Source: Mesotaenium endlicherianum (taxonomy: Eukaryota; Streptophyta; Zygnematophyceae; Zygnematales; Mesotaeniaceae). Taken from it: 44,954 bases of DNA. The stretch's first letter is position 1. Each line of letters starts with the position of its first letter. The position numbers and the translations under genes were made by a program. Under the pieces are notes generated by a model. The model did not search any database and was not told the origin of the DNA. It was given only the letters and a program-made list of their open reading frames with translations. The stretch lies in NCBI GenBank assembly GCA_009602735.1, contig WELA01010381.1:200465-245418 (forward strand), read 5' to 3'. This document shows positions 10,044 to 21,641 of the stretch, piece after piece.

Positions 10044-10787
10044 TGTAAGGTCATAGGTTTATAAAGTGCATTTTTGAGTTTTATGAAAGTATGTTTTGAT
10101 TGCATAGTAGTGTAGAGTGCATTTTTGTGGTCATTTTGATATAAAGTTCATTGAATTTGGTCAAGTATTGAGAGAGTTATGGATTTCCGAAGTTTAATAA
10201 GTTTTGAGATCGGTTGACGACTGTCCTTAATTCGCGGTGAGCGCGACCGTCGGATTGACTGACAGCGTCGAGCGATTTGGCCCGTTAGAATGAACTCGAA
10301 CCTTCACGTAAGTTCGGCTGACGCGGAGTGCCGACTAGGTCGATTTACCTAGAAGTTTCGGTTAAGCCTAGCGCGTCTAAGATAGAATATTCTAGTAATG
10401 TCGATGCATGTATGTGGACGTCGTATTCGGCCCGACACGTCAAATTAGACTGATCTGGCTTTCTCACGAACATTCTGGAAGGGACGATTTGACGAACACT
10501 TGGAAAATCCGTAGCTTCCTCCTAGAGAGGAGCACTTAGGCAGAAAATTATAAATAGGCATAACTTCTTTGTTTCTTATCAATTTTCAAGTCTGTAATTT
10601 TCTACGGGTTTGTGATGACAAGGCCTTTCATCCTACATCATTTGTGAGCAGTTTCTTGCTACTCAAAATGTTGAGTAATTTTCCTAAGCTTTCTTAGTGA
10701 TATGCTACTGCACTCTCTAGTATGATTGCAACTAGCTCCTTTCCTCGTGAGTTACTATGCTTCCACTAGGGCACTCTGTCCCTTTCA
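10044..10787 (+). repeat. E3 5' LTR
   Basis: 744 bp, matching 30947-31690 with several percent divergence. The U3 region carries a TATA box, TATAAATA, at 10549-10556, in the sense direction of gag. Confidence 0.95.
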
Positions 10788-10824
10788 TCTGGAATTGGAG
10801 CTGGGCTAGTTTGCATATTATATT

Positions 10825-11856
10825 ATGGAGTCGCAGTCGGCAGCTGGAGGAGGCGAACATGTCGAGCATGTTGAGCGCGCGGGGCAGCAGGCAGCACCAA
10901 CAATGACCAGAGAGCAACAAGAGATGCAAGCGATGCTAAGGCAAATGGCAAATGCAATTGGAGGAGAAGTCTACACCCAGTTTCAACAAAATATGCGCGC
11001 GGAGGTGGAGAGAATGGTGCGAGTTGTTATGGGGAACGCCGCTTCGACGAGTTCGGCACCTGCACCTGTTGTACCACCGATTCATGTTAACCCAGTGGTG
11101 CAACCAGTTATTCCACCCGCATCAGGAGTGCGTGCGCCTAAGCCTGAAGTTTATACTAAAGAGCGTGGATTGCCGCCTGTTCATCAATGGATTTTTGGAG
11201 TGAAGAAGTTTATGGAGTATTCTGCGCTCACGCCCAACAGGCAAGTCGCCTTTGTCATAACTTTACTGCAGAAGAGTGCTGGAGCTTGGTATGAGCGACA
11301 GGAGCAGCTGTCTGGAGTTCCTGCTGCTGTTGATTTGCTATTTGAAGGCTTGAAGAGGCAATTTCAACCTATTGCACCCGAAGCTACCGCTCGAGATCTA
11401 TTGGTGCGCCTTTGTCAGCGAGGAAGCGTTCAGGAGTATGTATCGCGCTTCAACGAGCTGGTGCTTCAATGTCCATCCATGCACGAGTCGGAGATGATGG
11501 GCAAGTTCAAGAGGGGACTCAAGCCAACTGTGGCCAAGGAAGTGGCGCTCAAGGACCCTACCAGTCTTGGAGAAATGATGGCATTGGCAACAAGGGTCAA
11601 CGCTGTGGAGTATAGTCAGAGGCAGTGGGGCAGCCACAACTTTGCAGGATATCAACACTTTGGATCTCAAGCGCAAAGTACGAGTGTTCAAGGTCCAGTA
11701 CCTATTGAGTTGGGACTTGTTCAGAACCAGCGCAGGCAACAGAATTACAAGCCGAGAGGACCCTGCTATAATGGTGGCAAGCTTGGACATATGGCTCGAG
11801 ACTGTCATGTGAAGGCGAAGCACCCTCAACAGCAGGAAAAACGAGGACGCCAGTAA
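10825..11856 (+). CDS. E3 Gag
   Basis: 343 codons from the ATG at 10825, intact in length. The Gag capsid domain spans about residues 110-265 (VHQWIFGVKKFMEY, FVITLLQKSAGAWYE, VQEYVSRFNELV, GLKPTVAKEV). The zinc knuckle near the C terminus reads CYNGGKLGHMARDC: the second metal-binding cysteine of the CCHC motif is glycine (GGT where TGT is expected), so zinc binding is probably lost. Pol lies in the -1 frame and is open across the gag end. No perfect slippery heptamer survives (CAG GAA AAA CGA near the stop). Confidence 0.93.
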   Translation: MESQSAAGGGEHVEHVERAGQQAAPTMTREQQEMQAMLRQMANAIGGEVYTQFQQNMRAEVERMVRVVMGNAASTSSAPAPVVPPIHVNPVVQPVIPPASGVRAPKPEVYTKERGLPPVHQWIFGVKKFMEYSALTPNRQVAFVITLLQKSAGAWYERQEQLSGVPAAVDLLFEGLKRQFQPIAPEATARDLLVRLCQRGSVQEYVSRFNELVLQCPSMHESEMMGKFKRGLKPTVAKEVALKDPTSLGEMMALATRVNAVEYSQRQWGSHNFAGYQHFGSQAQSTSVQGPVPIELGLVQNQRRQQNYKPRGPCYNGGKLGHMARDCHVKAKHPQQQEKRGRQ

Positions 11857-12315
11857 GTCGTTGTGGGGTGTCTACTGGCGTGAAGACGAGAACTCACAAG
11901 GAGGTTATCTTCAGGAGCCTGCCGAGAAGCGAAAGACGAGATGTTGACAAGCCTATCATCGTGGAAGGAGTGGTCGACGGCAACAAGGCGAAGTGTATGG
12001 TCGACAGTGGCGCAAGTGCAAATTTTGTGCACAAGAAGCTGGTGAAACAGTGGCGAATCCCTGTGCAGAAGCATTATGAGCCTAAGGAGGCAATTTTGGC
12101 GAATGGGCAGAAACTCAAGTGTGGTGCACCTACGGAAGCTATTCACGTGGAAGTAGCGGGGCACCGGAGTACTGAAGTTATGGAGCAGGCAGAGTTGGGT
12201 CACCATGAGGTGATATTGGGCCGACCATGGCTNNNNNNNNNNATTGGGCCGACCATGGCTAAGAAAAGCCAACCCTCAAGTGCACTGGAGCACAGGACAA
12301 GTGAAGGTCCAAAGG
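11842..12315 (+). pseudogene. E3 Pol, protease part (split by assembly gap and E2)
   Basis: In the -1 frame relative to gag, with no ATG of its own. MVDSGASANFV is the aspartic protease active-site region (codons near 11998), and VILGRPW, near 12212, is the conserved end of the domain. The 10-N gap at 12233-12242 is followed by a repeat of the 18 bases that precede it. When that repeat is discounted the frame continues normally (RKANPQVHWSTGQVKVQ) to the E2 insertion after AAAGG at 12311-12315, and resumes at 19001. Confidence 0.88.
12215..12260. other. Assembly gap of 10 N between identical 18-base ends
   Basis: 12215-12232 and 12243-12260 are the same 18 bases (ATTGGGCCGACCATGGCT). The Ns at 12233-12242 therefore most likely mark an unmerged overlap of two contigs, not missing sequence. 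The extra 28 bases shift the protease frame artificially. Confidence 0.88.
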
Positions 12316-12818
12316 TGTAGTGAAACAGATAAATAAAGTACTTAGTAAAACAGAATAGTTTATCTATTCAAGACAAGGATCTTTGAACACAAGTGGTAGC
12401 TTCTTGAAAGAGAGATGGCTTCTTGAAAGTTAATATATTTCTGGATTTTGGCAAGTACAAGAGTGATTCTGGAATGTCTTTCTATGTTCTAGCTCTTGTT
12501 TATATACTTGCTACATAAGTAATTTCTAGGAAGGTGTATGTTGATGTGTTGGCACCCAACACATCCCAAAACTTGCCACCTCTTTCTAGAATAATGTACA
12601 CATGTCCTTTTGACCTAAAAATGGCACATTTGACTTTTGCCACATGGAGTTCTTCTAGGTCTTTCCTCTAACTTCGAAAATGCCTTGGAAGGTTCAAAGG
12701 ACATGAACCAAGTTACTAGAGTACCTATTCACACTTGACTCCACACAATACTACTCCAAATATATTTGAAAACATTAAAATATATGCAAACTAATATATA
12801 ATAACTCAAATCACTACA
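12316..12818 (-). repeat. E2 3' LTR
   Basis: 503 bp, bounded by TGTAGTGA and TCACTACA. It differs from the E2 5' LTR at about seven positions by eye. Both arms of the 12-bp inverted repeat near the TG end carry a mismatch here, unlike the other three LTRs of this family. Confidence 0.96.
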
Positions 12819-13587
12819 TCACCCCCCCGATAGAAAAAGCGACGTCTCGGCGCGTCAAGTCAGGTCTTACACATGTGGAGCAAACTAGTCAACAGTTTCA
12901 AGTCAGATGCCACACATGTGAAGAGGACTAGTCAAAGGCGCCAAGTCAGGTGCTACACATGTAAGGTAGACTAGGCAAGGTCGTAGGTGGTGTGACCTTA
13001 TTGGCTAGCCTACTCCTTAATGATAAAGAAAATTGTACAAGTTGGCCCAGAATCTGCCACGAACTCAAAAATTCATAGCGGCCACAGAACTGCTCCAAAT
13101 CTGAAAATTCGAGTGCCAGACGGACCGCGTCGGAGAACTCTACCGGGTCACCAAATTTGAGAGCATTCTCATTTCTGGAGTGTCGTTGAGAGCTGAGAGA
13201 GTAGGCACTCCTCCAAATCTGTGCAGAAACTTCTGAAAATCATAAGTCCTTCTATACTTCTCCAAATTCTGCAAACTAAGTCTCAAACTGGGCGCTGTAA
13301 GATGTTCTACCAGAGTCTTGAGTTTCAGAGCATTCCAAGTTCAGGGGAGGGCACAATGTCAGAAGGCATATTCTGCCCTAACAATGCCAGCAGCCTGACC
13401 CCCTTCTACTTAGAGCATCATATCTCTCTCACCAGTGCTCCAAATTGAGCAAACTTGGACTCTAAATGACCGGCTACTCATGGACTACAGCCAGGTAAAT
13501 TTTCAGAATTTATTATGCAGAGACCTATTACCAGTAGCAGTTTTAGTTTTCTGTCCAGAAACTGCGAGAAGAGAAGAGTGTCTAATG
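12819..13587 (-). other. E2 3' untranslated region
   Basis: Equivalent to 3139-3901 of E1 but with about 15 substitutions and a 6-bp length difference near 13170. The sense-strand polypurine tract is GGGGGGGTGA, next to the LTR. It contains the three 43-bp tandem repeats. No gene. Confidence 0.7.
12856..12984 (+). repeat. Three 43-bp tandem repeats in the E2 3' UTR
   Basis: Same arrangement as in E1, with units starting at 12856, 12899 and 12942, each with CAAGTCAG at the start and a central ACATGT. Confidence 0.85.
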
Positions 13588-16500
13588 TCAATTTTTCCTC
13601 TTTCTTGTTCTTGCAGGCTGCCTCCAAGGGGTCTTCTGCTGCTTCTTGATGGTGGCAGGCTGCCTCCCTGAAGTCTTCGGGCTTCTAGTAGAGAGACTTG
13701 GGGCTGGTCCAAGATGGGGGTTGGCGGCATGGAAGCGCTTCAACTTTCTCTGAACTTTGTCAAGGTAGTGCGCCGCCACCCAACTATTCTCCGAATCTGG
13801 ATATCCTTTCCACTTGATCAAGTATTGCTGCTGTCTCCTGAAATTTCTCATAGCCACTATGTCTTCCACTTCGTACTCCAAATGATCATCCACTATTGTT
13901 GGGGCTGGTGGGGTTGTCACACGTCCTGGGAACTTGTTGTCGGGTTGCACATATGGCTTGAAGAGGGAAGCGTGGAATACGGGGTCGATGTGCATAGTCT
14001 GGGGAAGTTCTAGCTTGAAAGCAACGGGGTTGACTTGCTGGATAATCTTGAAGGGTCCCAAATACTTGGGAGAGAACTTGCTGCCGGCAGGCCTGTTGTT
14101 CAGGGAAATGTTCTTGGATGATAGTAACACGTTGTCACCCACTCTGTACGTAATTTCTCTTCTGGATCTGTTCGCCACTCTTGCTTGAGCATCTTGCGCG
14201 TGTTGTAGAGCTTTCTTCGCTGCTGTAAGGGCTGCTTCTAATGTCTCCATAAAATCTGTGGCTGCAGGTACTTCATCATGGCCAGCCGTGAAGCTCAGTG
14301 GCGTGGTCGGATGGAAGCCATAGTTGAGGAAGAATGGGGACTCTTGGGTAGAGGCCTGCGTAGTGTTGTTGTAGGCAAACTCGAGGGGGGTCAAGTACAT
14401 GTCCCAGTCTTGCTCGAGGGTAGACACGTAGGCCTTTAGAGAGGTCTTTAGGGTACGATTCATACGCTCGGTTTGCCCATCTGATTGTGGGTGGTAGGCA
14501 GTAGACATATCCAGCGATGTACCCAAGTTCTTGAAGAGATTTTTCCAGAAATGGCTTGTGAATCTTGGATCTCTATCTGACACAATTCTTGATGGTAGTC
14601 CATGGAGTCGGAAGATGTTGTCAAAGATGAGTCTTGCAAGTTGTGGTGCTGTAGCCTTAGTCGTCGTGGGAATAAAATGAGCCATCTTGGTAAGTCTGTC
14701 CACCGCCGTGAGTATTGCATTATGGCCTCGAGGTGTCACGGGCAAGTCCACGATAAGGTCCATTGAGATGTCCGTCCATTGTCTTTCGGGGATTGGTAGT
14801 GGTTGGAGGAGTCCTCCCGCCTTTTGCGATGATGGCTTGATTCTTTGGCATGTGTCACAGCTCCTGCAGTACTCCTTGACTTGCTTAGACATGCCTGGCC
14901 AACAATAAGTCCTAGCTAGAACGCCCGTGGTCCTTAGGATTCCAAAGTGTCCTCCAAGAGGGTTGTCGTGTGCTTCTCGTAGAAGCAAGAGCCGGAGGTC
15001 TAAGTCATTAGGAACACATCTCTGGCCCGTATCTTGCCTCACCCAATAATTGCCTTCTTGCTTCTTGCATGGGTCCAAGGCTGCTTCTCCGTTCTTGTAG
15101 TAAGGGTCTCTTTCATAGGCGGCTGAAAATCGAGCTTCCAGATCTGTCTTCAGGGATACCATCACTGCATTTAATTGCAGTCTTGAGAGGGGGTCAGCCG
15201 GGTTTGTCTTGCCGGGCTGGTACTGAATCGTGATGTTGTATTGTTGCAAGTATCCGCTCCATCTTGCTTGTCTCCTTGAGAGATACGGCTGCGTTTGGAG
15301 GTGCTTTAACGCCTCGTGGTCCGTGGTGACCAGTACTTTGCGTCCTTCAACGTAGCAGCGCCAAACCTTCAAGGCATGTACAATCGCCAATGCCTCTCGC
15401 TCCGTGGTTGTATAATTTTGCTCGGCTGGATTTAGCTTCCTTGACTCGTAGGCGATGGGCTGCAGTCCCTTGCCTTGGTCTTGAAGCAGGATTGCTCCTA
15501 TTGCATAGGAAGATGCATCGGTGATGACGTGGAAGGGCCAATCTGGGTTTGGACTTGGGAGTGTGAGCACCGGGGATGTGGTCAATCTTCGCTTTAACTC
15601 TTGAAATGCCTCTTCCTCTTTCTCGGTCCATGTATATAGCCTGTCCTTCTTGAGTAGATCTGTCAGGGGGGCTGCTATGTGCGAGAAGCCTTGGATGAAT
15701 TTTCTGTACCAATTGGCAAATCCCAAGAATGACTGGAGTTCTTTCTTGGTCGTGGGGGTTGGCCATTCCTCCACCACCGTGGTCTTCTTGGGGTCTATCT
15801 TGATGCCATCAGCAGTCACGTGGAGACCTAGGAACTCCACTTCTTGTTTGGCAAACTCGCATTTTGACTCCTTCGCAAACAGCTTGTTTTGCTTCAATAC
15901 TTCAAGGACTTCTTTCAAGTGTCTCGCATGCTCTTCAAGGGTCTTGCTGTAGATAAGGATGTCATCGATGAATACCACCACAAATCTGTCCAACATGGGC
16001 TGAAATATGGTGTTCATCATAGTCATGAAAGTTGCTGGCGCGTTGGTGAGTCCAAATGGCAGGACCATGAACTCAAAATGTCCATATCTTGTCCTGAATG
16101 CCGTCTTCTCTATGTCCGGTTCTGCGATGCGAATCTGGTGGTAGCCGCTCCGTAAGTCAATCTTCGTGAAGTACTTGGCTCCAACCAGCCGGTCCATGAG
16201 CTCATCCATGCGCGGCAGCGGGTATCGATTCTTGATGGTGATCTTGTTGAGGGCGCGATAGTCCACACACATCCTCAAGGTACCATCTTTCTTCTTGACA
16301 AATAGCACCGGGGCTCCAAATGGCGACTTGCTAGGTCGAATGAAGCCATGCTCCAGTAGCTCCTTGATTTGCTTCTTGACTTCGTCTAGCTCCGTGTATG
16401 ACATTTTGAACGTAGGCCGAGAGATGGGCTTGCTTCCGGGCTCCAACTCTATCTTGTGGTCTACGAATCTTTTGGGGGGTAGGCCCTTGGGCAATTCCGG

Positions 16501-17253
16501 GGAGAACACTTCTTTGTAGTCCTCTAAGACTTCTTGTATCTCCTTGGGAACGGGGCTGCCTTCTTGACTCTCGATGTCTTTCTTGATGTCTTTTGGCGTG
16601 ATCAAGGCCAAAAGAAGCTCGTGTCCCTTCCTCACAAGTCTCTTGAGTTGGAGGGCGGACAATAGTATCTCGTGTGCCGGCTTCTGGATGTCTTGGGTCT
16701 GGATATTCTGGATTGCGCGCAAAATACAGATTCTTGAAGTGATGTCATTCTTGATCTTGATAGTACCGGTCCTCCAATCAACTTGGGGGTTGTGCTTGGT
16801 CAACCAAGGCGTCCCTAGGATGACGTCGTACTTGCCCAATTGCATGGGGGAGAACACTACTCTATCCTTGAAGGACTTGATAGAGAGTGCCAAGGGGTAC
16901 GTCTTCTTGGAAGGGGTAGTATAGGAGAATCCATCGGGCATCATAATCTCCTCGTCGTGGTCAAGAGTTCGCATAGTAATACCGTGCTTGGTGGCAAAAT
17001 CTGCAGCAATGAAGTTGCCTTGAGCTCCGCTATCCACCAAGATGTGGACCTTCTCTCCTCCAAGGTAACCTCTCAAACTCATTGGGGCTGGAACGTCGTC
17101 TTCAACGGGGGTCTCCACCTCACTTGGCGTGTTGCCTTCTCGTGAAGTGGGTCTTGGGGTGGTAGGCTCCTGGCCTACCGGCGCTGTCCGTTTTTTGACA
17201 ACTTTTTGGGGCATGAAAGTGCACGATGGCCCTTTTCCTTGCAATAAAAGCAT
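13588..17253 (-). CDS. E2 Pol polyprotein
   Basis: 1221 codons, with a translation identical to E1 Pol throughout: protease VDSGA 73-77, RT FIDD 428-431, RNase H, integrase D832/D893/E929 and a C-terminal chromodomain. Probably translated by -1 frameshifting from gag. The element looks coding-competent, provided the internal sequence is genuinely this copy's own and not a consensus placed at both loci. Confidence 0.96.
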   Translation of the reverse strand: MLLLQGKGPSCTFMPQKVVKKRTAPVGQEPTTPRPTSREGNTPSEVETPVEDDVPAPMSLRGYLGGEKVHILVDSGAQGNFIAADFATKHGITMRTLDHDEEIMMPDGFSYTTPSKKTYPLALSIKSFKDRVVFSPMQLGKYDVILGTPWLTKHNPQVDWRTGTIKIKNDITSRICILRAIQNIQTQDIQKPAHEILLSALQLKRLVRKGHELLLALITPKDIKKDIESQEGSPVPKEIQEVLEDYKEVFSPELPKGLPPKRFVDHKIELEPGSKPISRPTFKMSYTELDEVKKQIKELLEHGFIRPSKSPFGAPVLFVKKKDGTLRMCVDYRALNKITIKNRYPLPRMDELMDRLVGAKYFTKIDLRSGYHQIRIAEPDIEKTAFRTRYGHFEFMVLPFGLTNAPATFMTMMNTIFQPMLDRFVVVFIDDILIYSKTLEEHARHLKEVLEVLKQNKLFAKESKCEFAKQEVEFLGLHVTADGIKIDPKKTTVVEEWPTPTTKKELQSFLGFANWYRKFIQGFSHIAAPLTDLLKKDRLYTWTEKEEEAFQELKRRLTTSPVLTLPSPNPDWPFHVITDASSYAIGAILLQDQGKGLQPIAYESRKLNPAEQNYTTTEREALAIVHALKVWRCYVEGRKVLVTTDHEALKHLQTQPYLSRRQARWSGYLQQYNITIQYQPGKTNPADPLSRLQLNAVMVSLKTDLEARFSAAYERDPYYKNGEAALDPCKKQEGNYWVRQDTGQRCVPNDLDLRLLLLREAHDNPLGGHFGILRTTGVLARTYCWPGMSKQVKEYCRSCDTCQRIKPSSQKAGGLLQPLPIPERQWTDISMDLIVDLPVTPRGHNAILTAVDRLTKMAHFIPTTTKATAPQLARLIFDNIFRLHGLPSRIVSDRDPRFTSHFWKNLFKNLGTSLDMSTAYHPQSDGQTERMNRTLKTSLKAYVSTLEQDWDMYLTPLEFAYNNTTQASTQESPFFLNYGFHPTTPLSFTAGHDEVPAATDFMETLEAALTAAKKALQHAQDAQARVANRSRREITYRVGDNVLLSSKNISLNNRPAGSKFSPKYLGPFKIIQQVNPVAFKLELPQTMHIDPVFHASLFKPYVQPDNKFPGRVTTPPAPTIVDDHLEYEVEDIVAMRNFRRQQQYLIKWKGYPDSENSWVAAHYLDKVQRKLKRFHAANPHLGPAPSLSTRSPKTSGRQPATIKKQQKTPWRQPARTRKRKN

Positions 17254-18455
17254 AGTCCAGCCGTCATGAGAGCTTCTTTTTCAGCCGGGGAGAGTCTTGC
17301 TTTCACTCCTTGCTGGTTTCTTGCATCATAAGTGTCATTGGAGGGTCTTCCACTCTTCCGGGCAGCCGCGGGGTCCCTTTTAATAACTCCGATTTCCATG
17401 GGTGTGGGTCCAGATTCGGATGTGGAAGGGGCTGCGTACACCCGCGTCGTCGGTACCCGTGAAGATGAAGGCACGGAGTGCTTGAAATCCAAGGTATCCA
17501 CCTTTTGGGCCACTTCAATGATCTTTGAGAAGTCCGTCAAGTCGCGTAACTCCACTTCCTTTGCCACCTTGGGTTTGAGGCCAAAGATGTAGCGGTCAAT
17601 CTTCTCCTCGAGAGACATGTTGGGGATCTCAAGAGTGAGGGCGTGAAATCTGGATGTATACTCTTGAACGGACGTCGTTTGCTTGAGATGGTGGAGCTTT
17701 CCTCGGGCAATCTTCTCCGCATTGATGGGCATGAATTGCTTCTTGAGGGCCTCACGAAAATCTGCCCATCTTGCATATGATGGTGGGGGCTCTTGGCCGA
17801 GCATGGGGTGCGCCATAGCTTGATATATAGCCGCTTGATAGTTACGCCACCATGATGTTGCTGCTCCTCTAAGTAAGGTAACGGCAAAGGGAACGTAGTC
17901 CTCCTCGGGTACTTCAAGGAATGCGAGGTACGTCTCCACTTGGTAGAGCCATAAATTCAGGTTGGCACCTTTCCCGGGGTTGAAAGTGTCGGGTTTGCCG
18001 GGCTTGATGAGTTTCCTTGCTCTCGTTGGCTCTTGTGGAGGCGCTTGAGCCGGGGCTGGATTTTGAGCATTGCTCGCAATAGGGGCAACCATGGCAGCCA
18101 TAGCTTCTCTTGACGCTTGCACGGTTGCTTCATAGGTGGCCAAGCCCACTTGGTTGTGGACGGTCATTAGGAAGGCTGCCCACTCATTTGCGGGAACTCC
18201 TTGTGGTGGGGTCAACTTTGCTATAGCGGCTGCCACGGGATTTGACGGTGCTCCTCCTTGTGGTGCTTCTTGTTGTTGGAGATTTCCTTGAGTAGGCTCT
18301 CCCATCGACGCTGGAGGAGGGTGTGCTCCTCCTTGTGGTGCTTCTTGTTGTTGCAGATTTTCTTGAGTGGGCTCTCCCATCGGCGCTGGAGGAGGGTGTC
18401 TTGGAGAGGAAGGGCTTCCTTCGAAAGCTTGCTGTTGGTCTTGAGGATCGGCCAT
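17175..18455 (-). CDS. E2 Gag
   Basis: 426 codons, identical in translation to E1 Gag. It has the duplicated 25-residue P/Q/G-rich segment, the Gag capsid domain and a CCHC knuckle ([14 protein letters not shown]). The start ATG lies 37 nt from the 5' LTR. The slippery A AAA AAC at 17190-17196 overlaps its last codons. Confidence 0.96.
   Translation of the reverse strand: MADPQDQQQAFEGSPSSPRHPPPAPMGEPTQENLQQQEAPQGGAHPPPASMGEPTQGNLQQQEAPQGGAPSNPVAAAIAKLTPPQGVPANEWAAFLMTVHNQVGLATYEATVQASREAMAAMVAPIASNAQNPAPAQAPPQEPTRARKLIKPGKPDTFNPGKGANLNLWLYQVETYLAFLEVPEEDYVPFAVTLLRGAATSWWRNYQAAIYQAMAHPMLGQEPPPSYARWADFREALKKQFMPINAEKIARGKLHHLKQTTSVQEYTSRFHALTLEIPNMSLEEKIDRYIFGLKPKVAKEVELRDLTDFSKIIEVAQKVDTLDFKHSVPSSSRVPTTRVYAAPSTSESGPTPMEIGVIKRDPAAARKSGRPSNDTYDARNQQGVKARLSPAEKEALMTAGLCFYCKEKGHRALSCPKKLSKNGQRR
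17190..17196 (-). promoter_or_regulatory. E2 -1 ribosomal frameshift site (A AAA AAC)
   Basis: Same heptamer and register as in E1, 13 nt before the gag stop on the sense strand. It joins Gag to the Pol frame. Confidence 0.8.
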
Positions 18456-18492
18456 CTTCTTGTGCTACCAAAGTGCCTAGCTCCGATACCAC

Positions 18493-18995
18493 TGTAGTGA
18501 AACAGATAGATAAAGTACTTAGTAAAACAGAATACTTTATCTATTCAAGACAAGGATCTTTGAACACAAGTGGTAGCTTCTTGAAAGAGAGATGGCTTCT
18601 TGAAAGTTAATATATTTCTGGATTTTGGCAAGTACAAGAGTGATTCTGGAATGTCTTTCTATGTTCTAGCTCTTGTTTATATACTTGCTACATAAGTAAT
18701 TTCTAGGAAGGTGTATGTTGATGTGTTGGCACCCAACACATCCCAAAACTTGCCACCTCTTTCTAGAATAATGTACACATGTCCTTTTGACCTAAAAATG
18801 GCACATCTGACTTTTGCCACATGGAGTTCTTCTAGGTCTTTCCTCTAACTTTGAAAATGCCTTGGAAGGTTCAAAGGACATGAACCAAGTTACTAGAGTA
18901 CCTATTCACACTTGACTCCACACCATACTACTTCAAATATATTTGAAAACATTAAAATATATGCAAACTAATGTATAATAACTCAAATCACTACA
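18493..18995 (-). repeat. E2 5' LTR
   Basis: 503 bp with the sense-strand TATA box TATATAA at 18677-18683. The first 314 bp (plus-strand order) match the E1 5' LTR exactly by eye; the last 189 bp carry five differences. Confidence 0.96.
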
Positions 18996-20810
18996 AAAGG
19001 CGTGATGGTCGAATGGAGACAGCAAAACAGGTGGAGGTAAATACGACCACAAGTAACTGTCTTCTGTCGAGCCTGCAAGTTAAGAAGCTATGCAGGGCGA
19101 ATCAGGTGAAGGAGATGTACCTTGTTTCGGTGGCCCTGGCCAGGTCATCAGATGGAGCAAGCGTGAATCCTAACAGGCTGGGCGAATGTACATCGCCAGA
19201 GGAGCAAGTAGTGGTGTCTCATTCCCTTGCTCAGAAGGAGCAGAGCCCAACTGCTCAAGAGAAGAAGCCTGCTGAGATGCCTGCCCAAATTAAGGCGCTG
19301 TTGGAGGAGTTCAAGTGCGTATTTCCTGAGGAGCTACCTGCAGGATTACCTCCACAGAGAGCTATGGAGCACAAGATCGAGTTGGAACCAGGGAGCAAGC
19401 CACCAGTGAGACCCGCCTATCGTCAATCGTTTGCGGAATTGGATGAGTTGAAAAAGCAGCTGACGGAGTTATTGGAGAAGGGATTCATCCGACCCAGCGA
19501 GTCTCCATTTGCAGCGCCAGTCTTATTTGTCAAGAAGAAGGATGGGACTATGAGGATGTGTGTCGACTACCGGGCACTCAACAAGGTCACTATCAAGAAC
19601 AGGTACCCACTTCCACGAGTGGACGAGTTAATTGACAGGCTTGTCGGGGCAAAGTATTTCTCGAAGATTGATTTGAGGAGTGGCTATCACCAGGTTCGGA
19701 TTGCGGAAGGAGACGTTCAGAAGATTGCTTTCAGGACTCGCTATAATTTGTTCGAGTTTACAGTCATGCCTTTTGGATTGACTAATGCACCTGCTACATT
19801 CATGGGACTCATGAATAGTATCTTCAGACCCTACTTGGACGAGTTTGTGGTGGTATTTTTGGACGACATCCTGATCAATTTGAAGACCTTGGAAGAGCAT
19901 GTGGAGCATCTGAGGAAGGTGTTGGAGGTCTTGAGAGATCAGAAGCTGTATGGGAAGATGAGCAAGTGCGAGTTTTGTCTCAAGGAGGTGGAGTTTCTTG
20001 GACACATAGTGGGAGCTGAAGGAGTCAAGGTGGGTCAGAAGAAGGTGCAAGCAGTCAGAGATTGGCCGGTGCCTGCTGATATTCATCAACTCAGGAGTTT
20101 CCTTGGCATGGCAAATTATTATCGACGCTTCATTGAAGGATTTGCCAAGGTGTGTGCACCGCTCACGGACATGTTGAAGAAGCAGGAGAAGTGGCTATGG
20201 GGTGACAAGGAGCAGCAAGCCTTCGAGAAGATTAAGGAGCTGTTGACACAGGCACCTGTGTTGGCAATTGCTACTCCAGAGCTTCCTTTACCATCATCAC
20301 GGATGCATCAAATTTCGCAGTGGGAGCCATTCTTCCCCAGGACCAGGGCAAAGGATTGCAGCCTGTGGCATATGAGAGCAGGAAGTTGAGGCCTGCGGAG
20401 CAGAACTATGCAGCACACGAGCGGGAGATGTTGGCTATTATCCAGGCTTTAAGGATTTGGCGATGATATGTGGACGGCCGGAAGGTGTTCATCTAGACCG
20501 ACCACAAGAGCTTGGAGAAGTTTATGACGCAACCAACGTTGACACCAAGACAGGCAAGGTGGATGGAGTTTCTGCAACATTTCAACCACAAGATTGAGTA
20601 TTTACCTGGGAAGATCAACCCTGCAGATGCCTTATCCAGAAGGTGTGACCTTGCAGCTGTCTCGGTCATCAACGAGAGTAGGGACTTCAAGGAGAAGCTT
20701 CAAGGAGGTTATGAGGAGGATCCAGAGTTTGCTGATGGTGGAGCAGCTGAGTCCAACACCAGTATGCAGAAGGAGGACGGCATATGGTAATATGGTGATT
20801 CCAAGAGAGT
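18996..20810 (+). pseudogene. E3 Pol, RT and RNase H part (broken)
   Basis: Resumes the E3 pol frame after E2. Reverse transcriptase is well preserved to about 20280, with [26 protein letters not shown] and the catalytic FLDD. A one-base change near 20285 shifts the frame at the start of RNase H. The continuation ([42 protein letters not shown]) can be followed in the shifted frame and carries in-frame stops at 20464-20466 (TGA), 20494-20496 (TAG) and 20788-20790 (TAA). The segment ends at AGAGT, where E4 inserted. A dead polyprotein fragment. Confidence 0.93.
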
Positions 20811-21528
20811 TGAAATGAATCGACTTACCAAATAGGCGATTAACAATTAATAAAGATCTTTATATCAGCAAGTAATCTTATGGTATTTCCGTTAACTAGT
20901 TAAACGGCAAAGGACAATACACTAGCGGGGAATAATACTCGTAAGTCAAATGCGAGTAAACTAGCATCAATGATGCAAATCAGTAAACTCATACATAAGC
21001 AAGGTTAGAAGACAGTGCGTATCAATGGCTTCTCGCCTTGGATTCAGAGTTCTCTCAGTAAGCTGTACAAGAGAGTTGGCCTCGTTTCCGAATGCCGAAC
21101 TCGAGAGCAATGCCTAGCGTATGTACATGGAATGAGTTTACTGTTCAACGGTCAGTGCGATGGCACCGCCTACCCGGGAGTTAACCACGTTGGTAGGACC
21201 TCGGTTAACCAAATCCACCGCCATCTCCCATCATCCCGAATAGCCATCCATCATAGGGATGTCATCTGGCCATTCATCTAGCATATCGCACTTAGATGCA
21301 TATCAAGGCAGTTCGCTGCTACCGAGTACGGAAGTCAGCTGGCTGTCAAAGAATGTGTCAGCAAGCTGACTTAAGTTGACTTCAGCCTGCTGCTTTCGGC
21401 CGAGTCATTAAACTGATAATTATGTAAAGTCCAGCAGACTGACTATTAACTAAAGTTCAGCAGGCTGAACTTAATTAACTATTATATTTAAATGAATATT
21501 ATATCCACTAATATACTGATTCATTACA
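20811..21528 (-). repeat. E4 3' LTR
   Basis: 718 bp, aligning with 28884-29604. It contains palindromes, including AAGTTCAGC AG GCTGAACTT at 21453-21472. On the sense strand a purine tract (GTTGGAGGGAT) touches its boundary at 21529. Confidence 0.95.
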
Positions 21529-21641
21529 ATCCCTCCAACTTAACTTGTTGTCGCCTCGACAACATTAAACTGCAGAAGTTTTAAATAAGGGAACTGAACC
21601 TGACCAGCCTCCCTTACTGACTGCCTCTTCAGCGTGTCACC

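Larger units (their letters stand above)
12316..18995 (-). mobile_element. E2: complete chromovirus, sister of E1, nested in E3
   Basis: A 6680-bp element with LTRs at 12316-12818 and 18493-18995 and the perfect target duplication AAAGG (12311-12315 and 18996-19000). It interrupts the E3 pol gene between protease and RT. Structure and proteins are as for E1, with both frames intact. The primer-binding site is at 18480-18491 and the slippery heptamer at 17190-17196. From 13567 to 18806 it shows no difference from E1 at a constant offset of 9686, whereas the outer parts differ by about 2%. Confidence 0.97.

Noticed and set aside
11833..11850. A -1 slippery heptamer at the E3 gag end
   Set aside because: Pol is in the -1 frame, but GAA AAA CGA does not contain a canonical X XXY YYZ heptamer in register; the original site may have mutated.
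18971..18995. Start of the E3 RT frame inside the E2 LTR (MYNNSNHYK)
   Set aside because: These codons belong to the E2 LTR. E3 sequence begins at the target duplication 18996-19000, so this is a chance fusion.
21015..21281. Open frame repeated at 29090-29356
   Set aside because: It lies within the two E4 LTRs and has no domain; the repetition is explained by the LTR pair.
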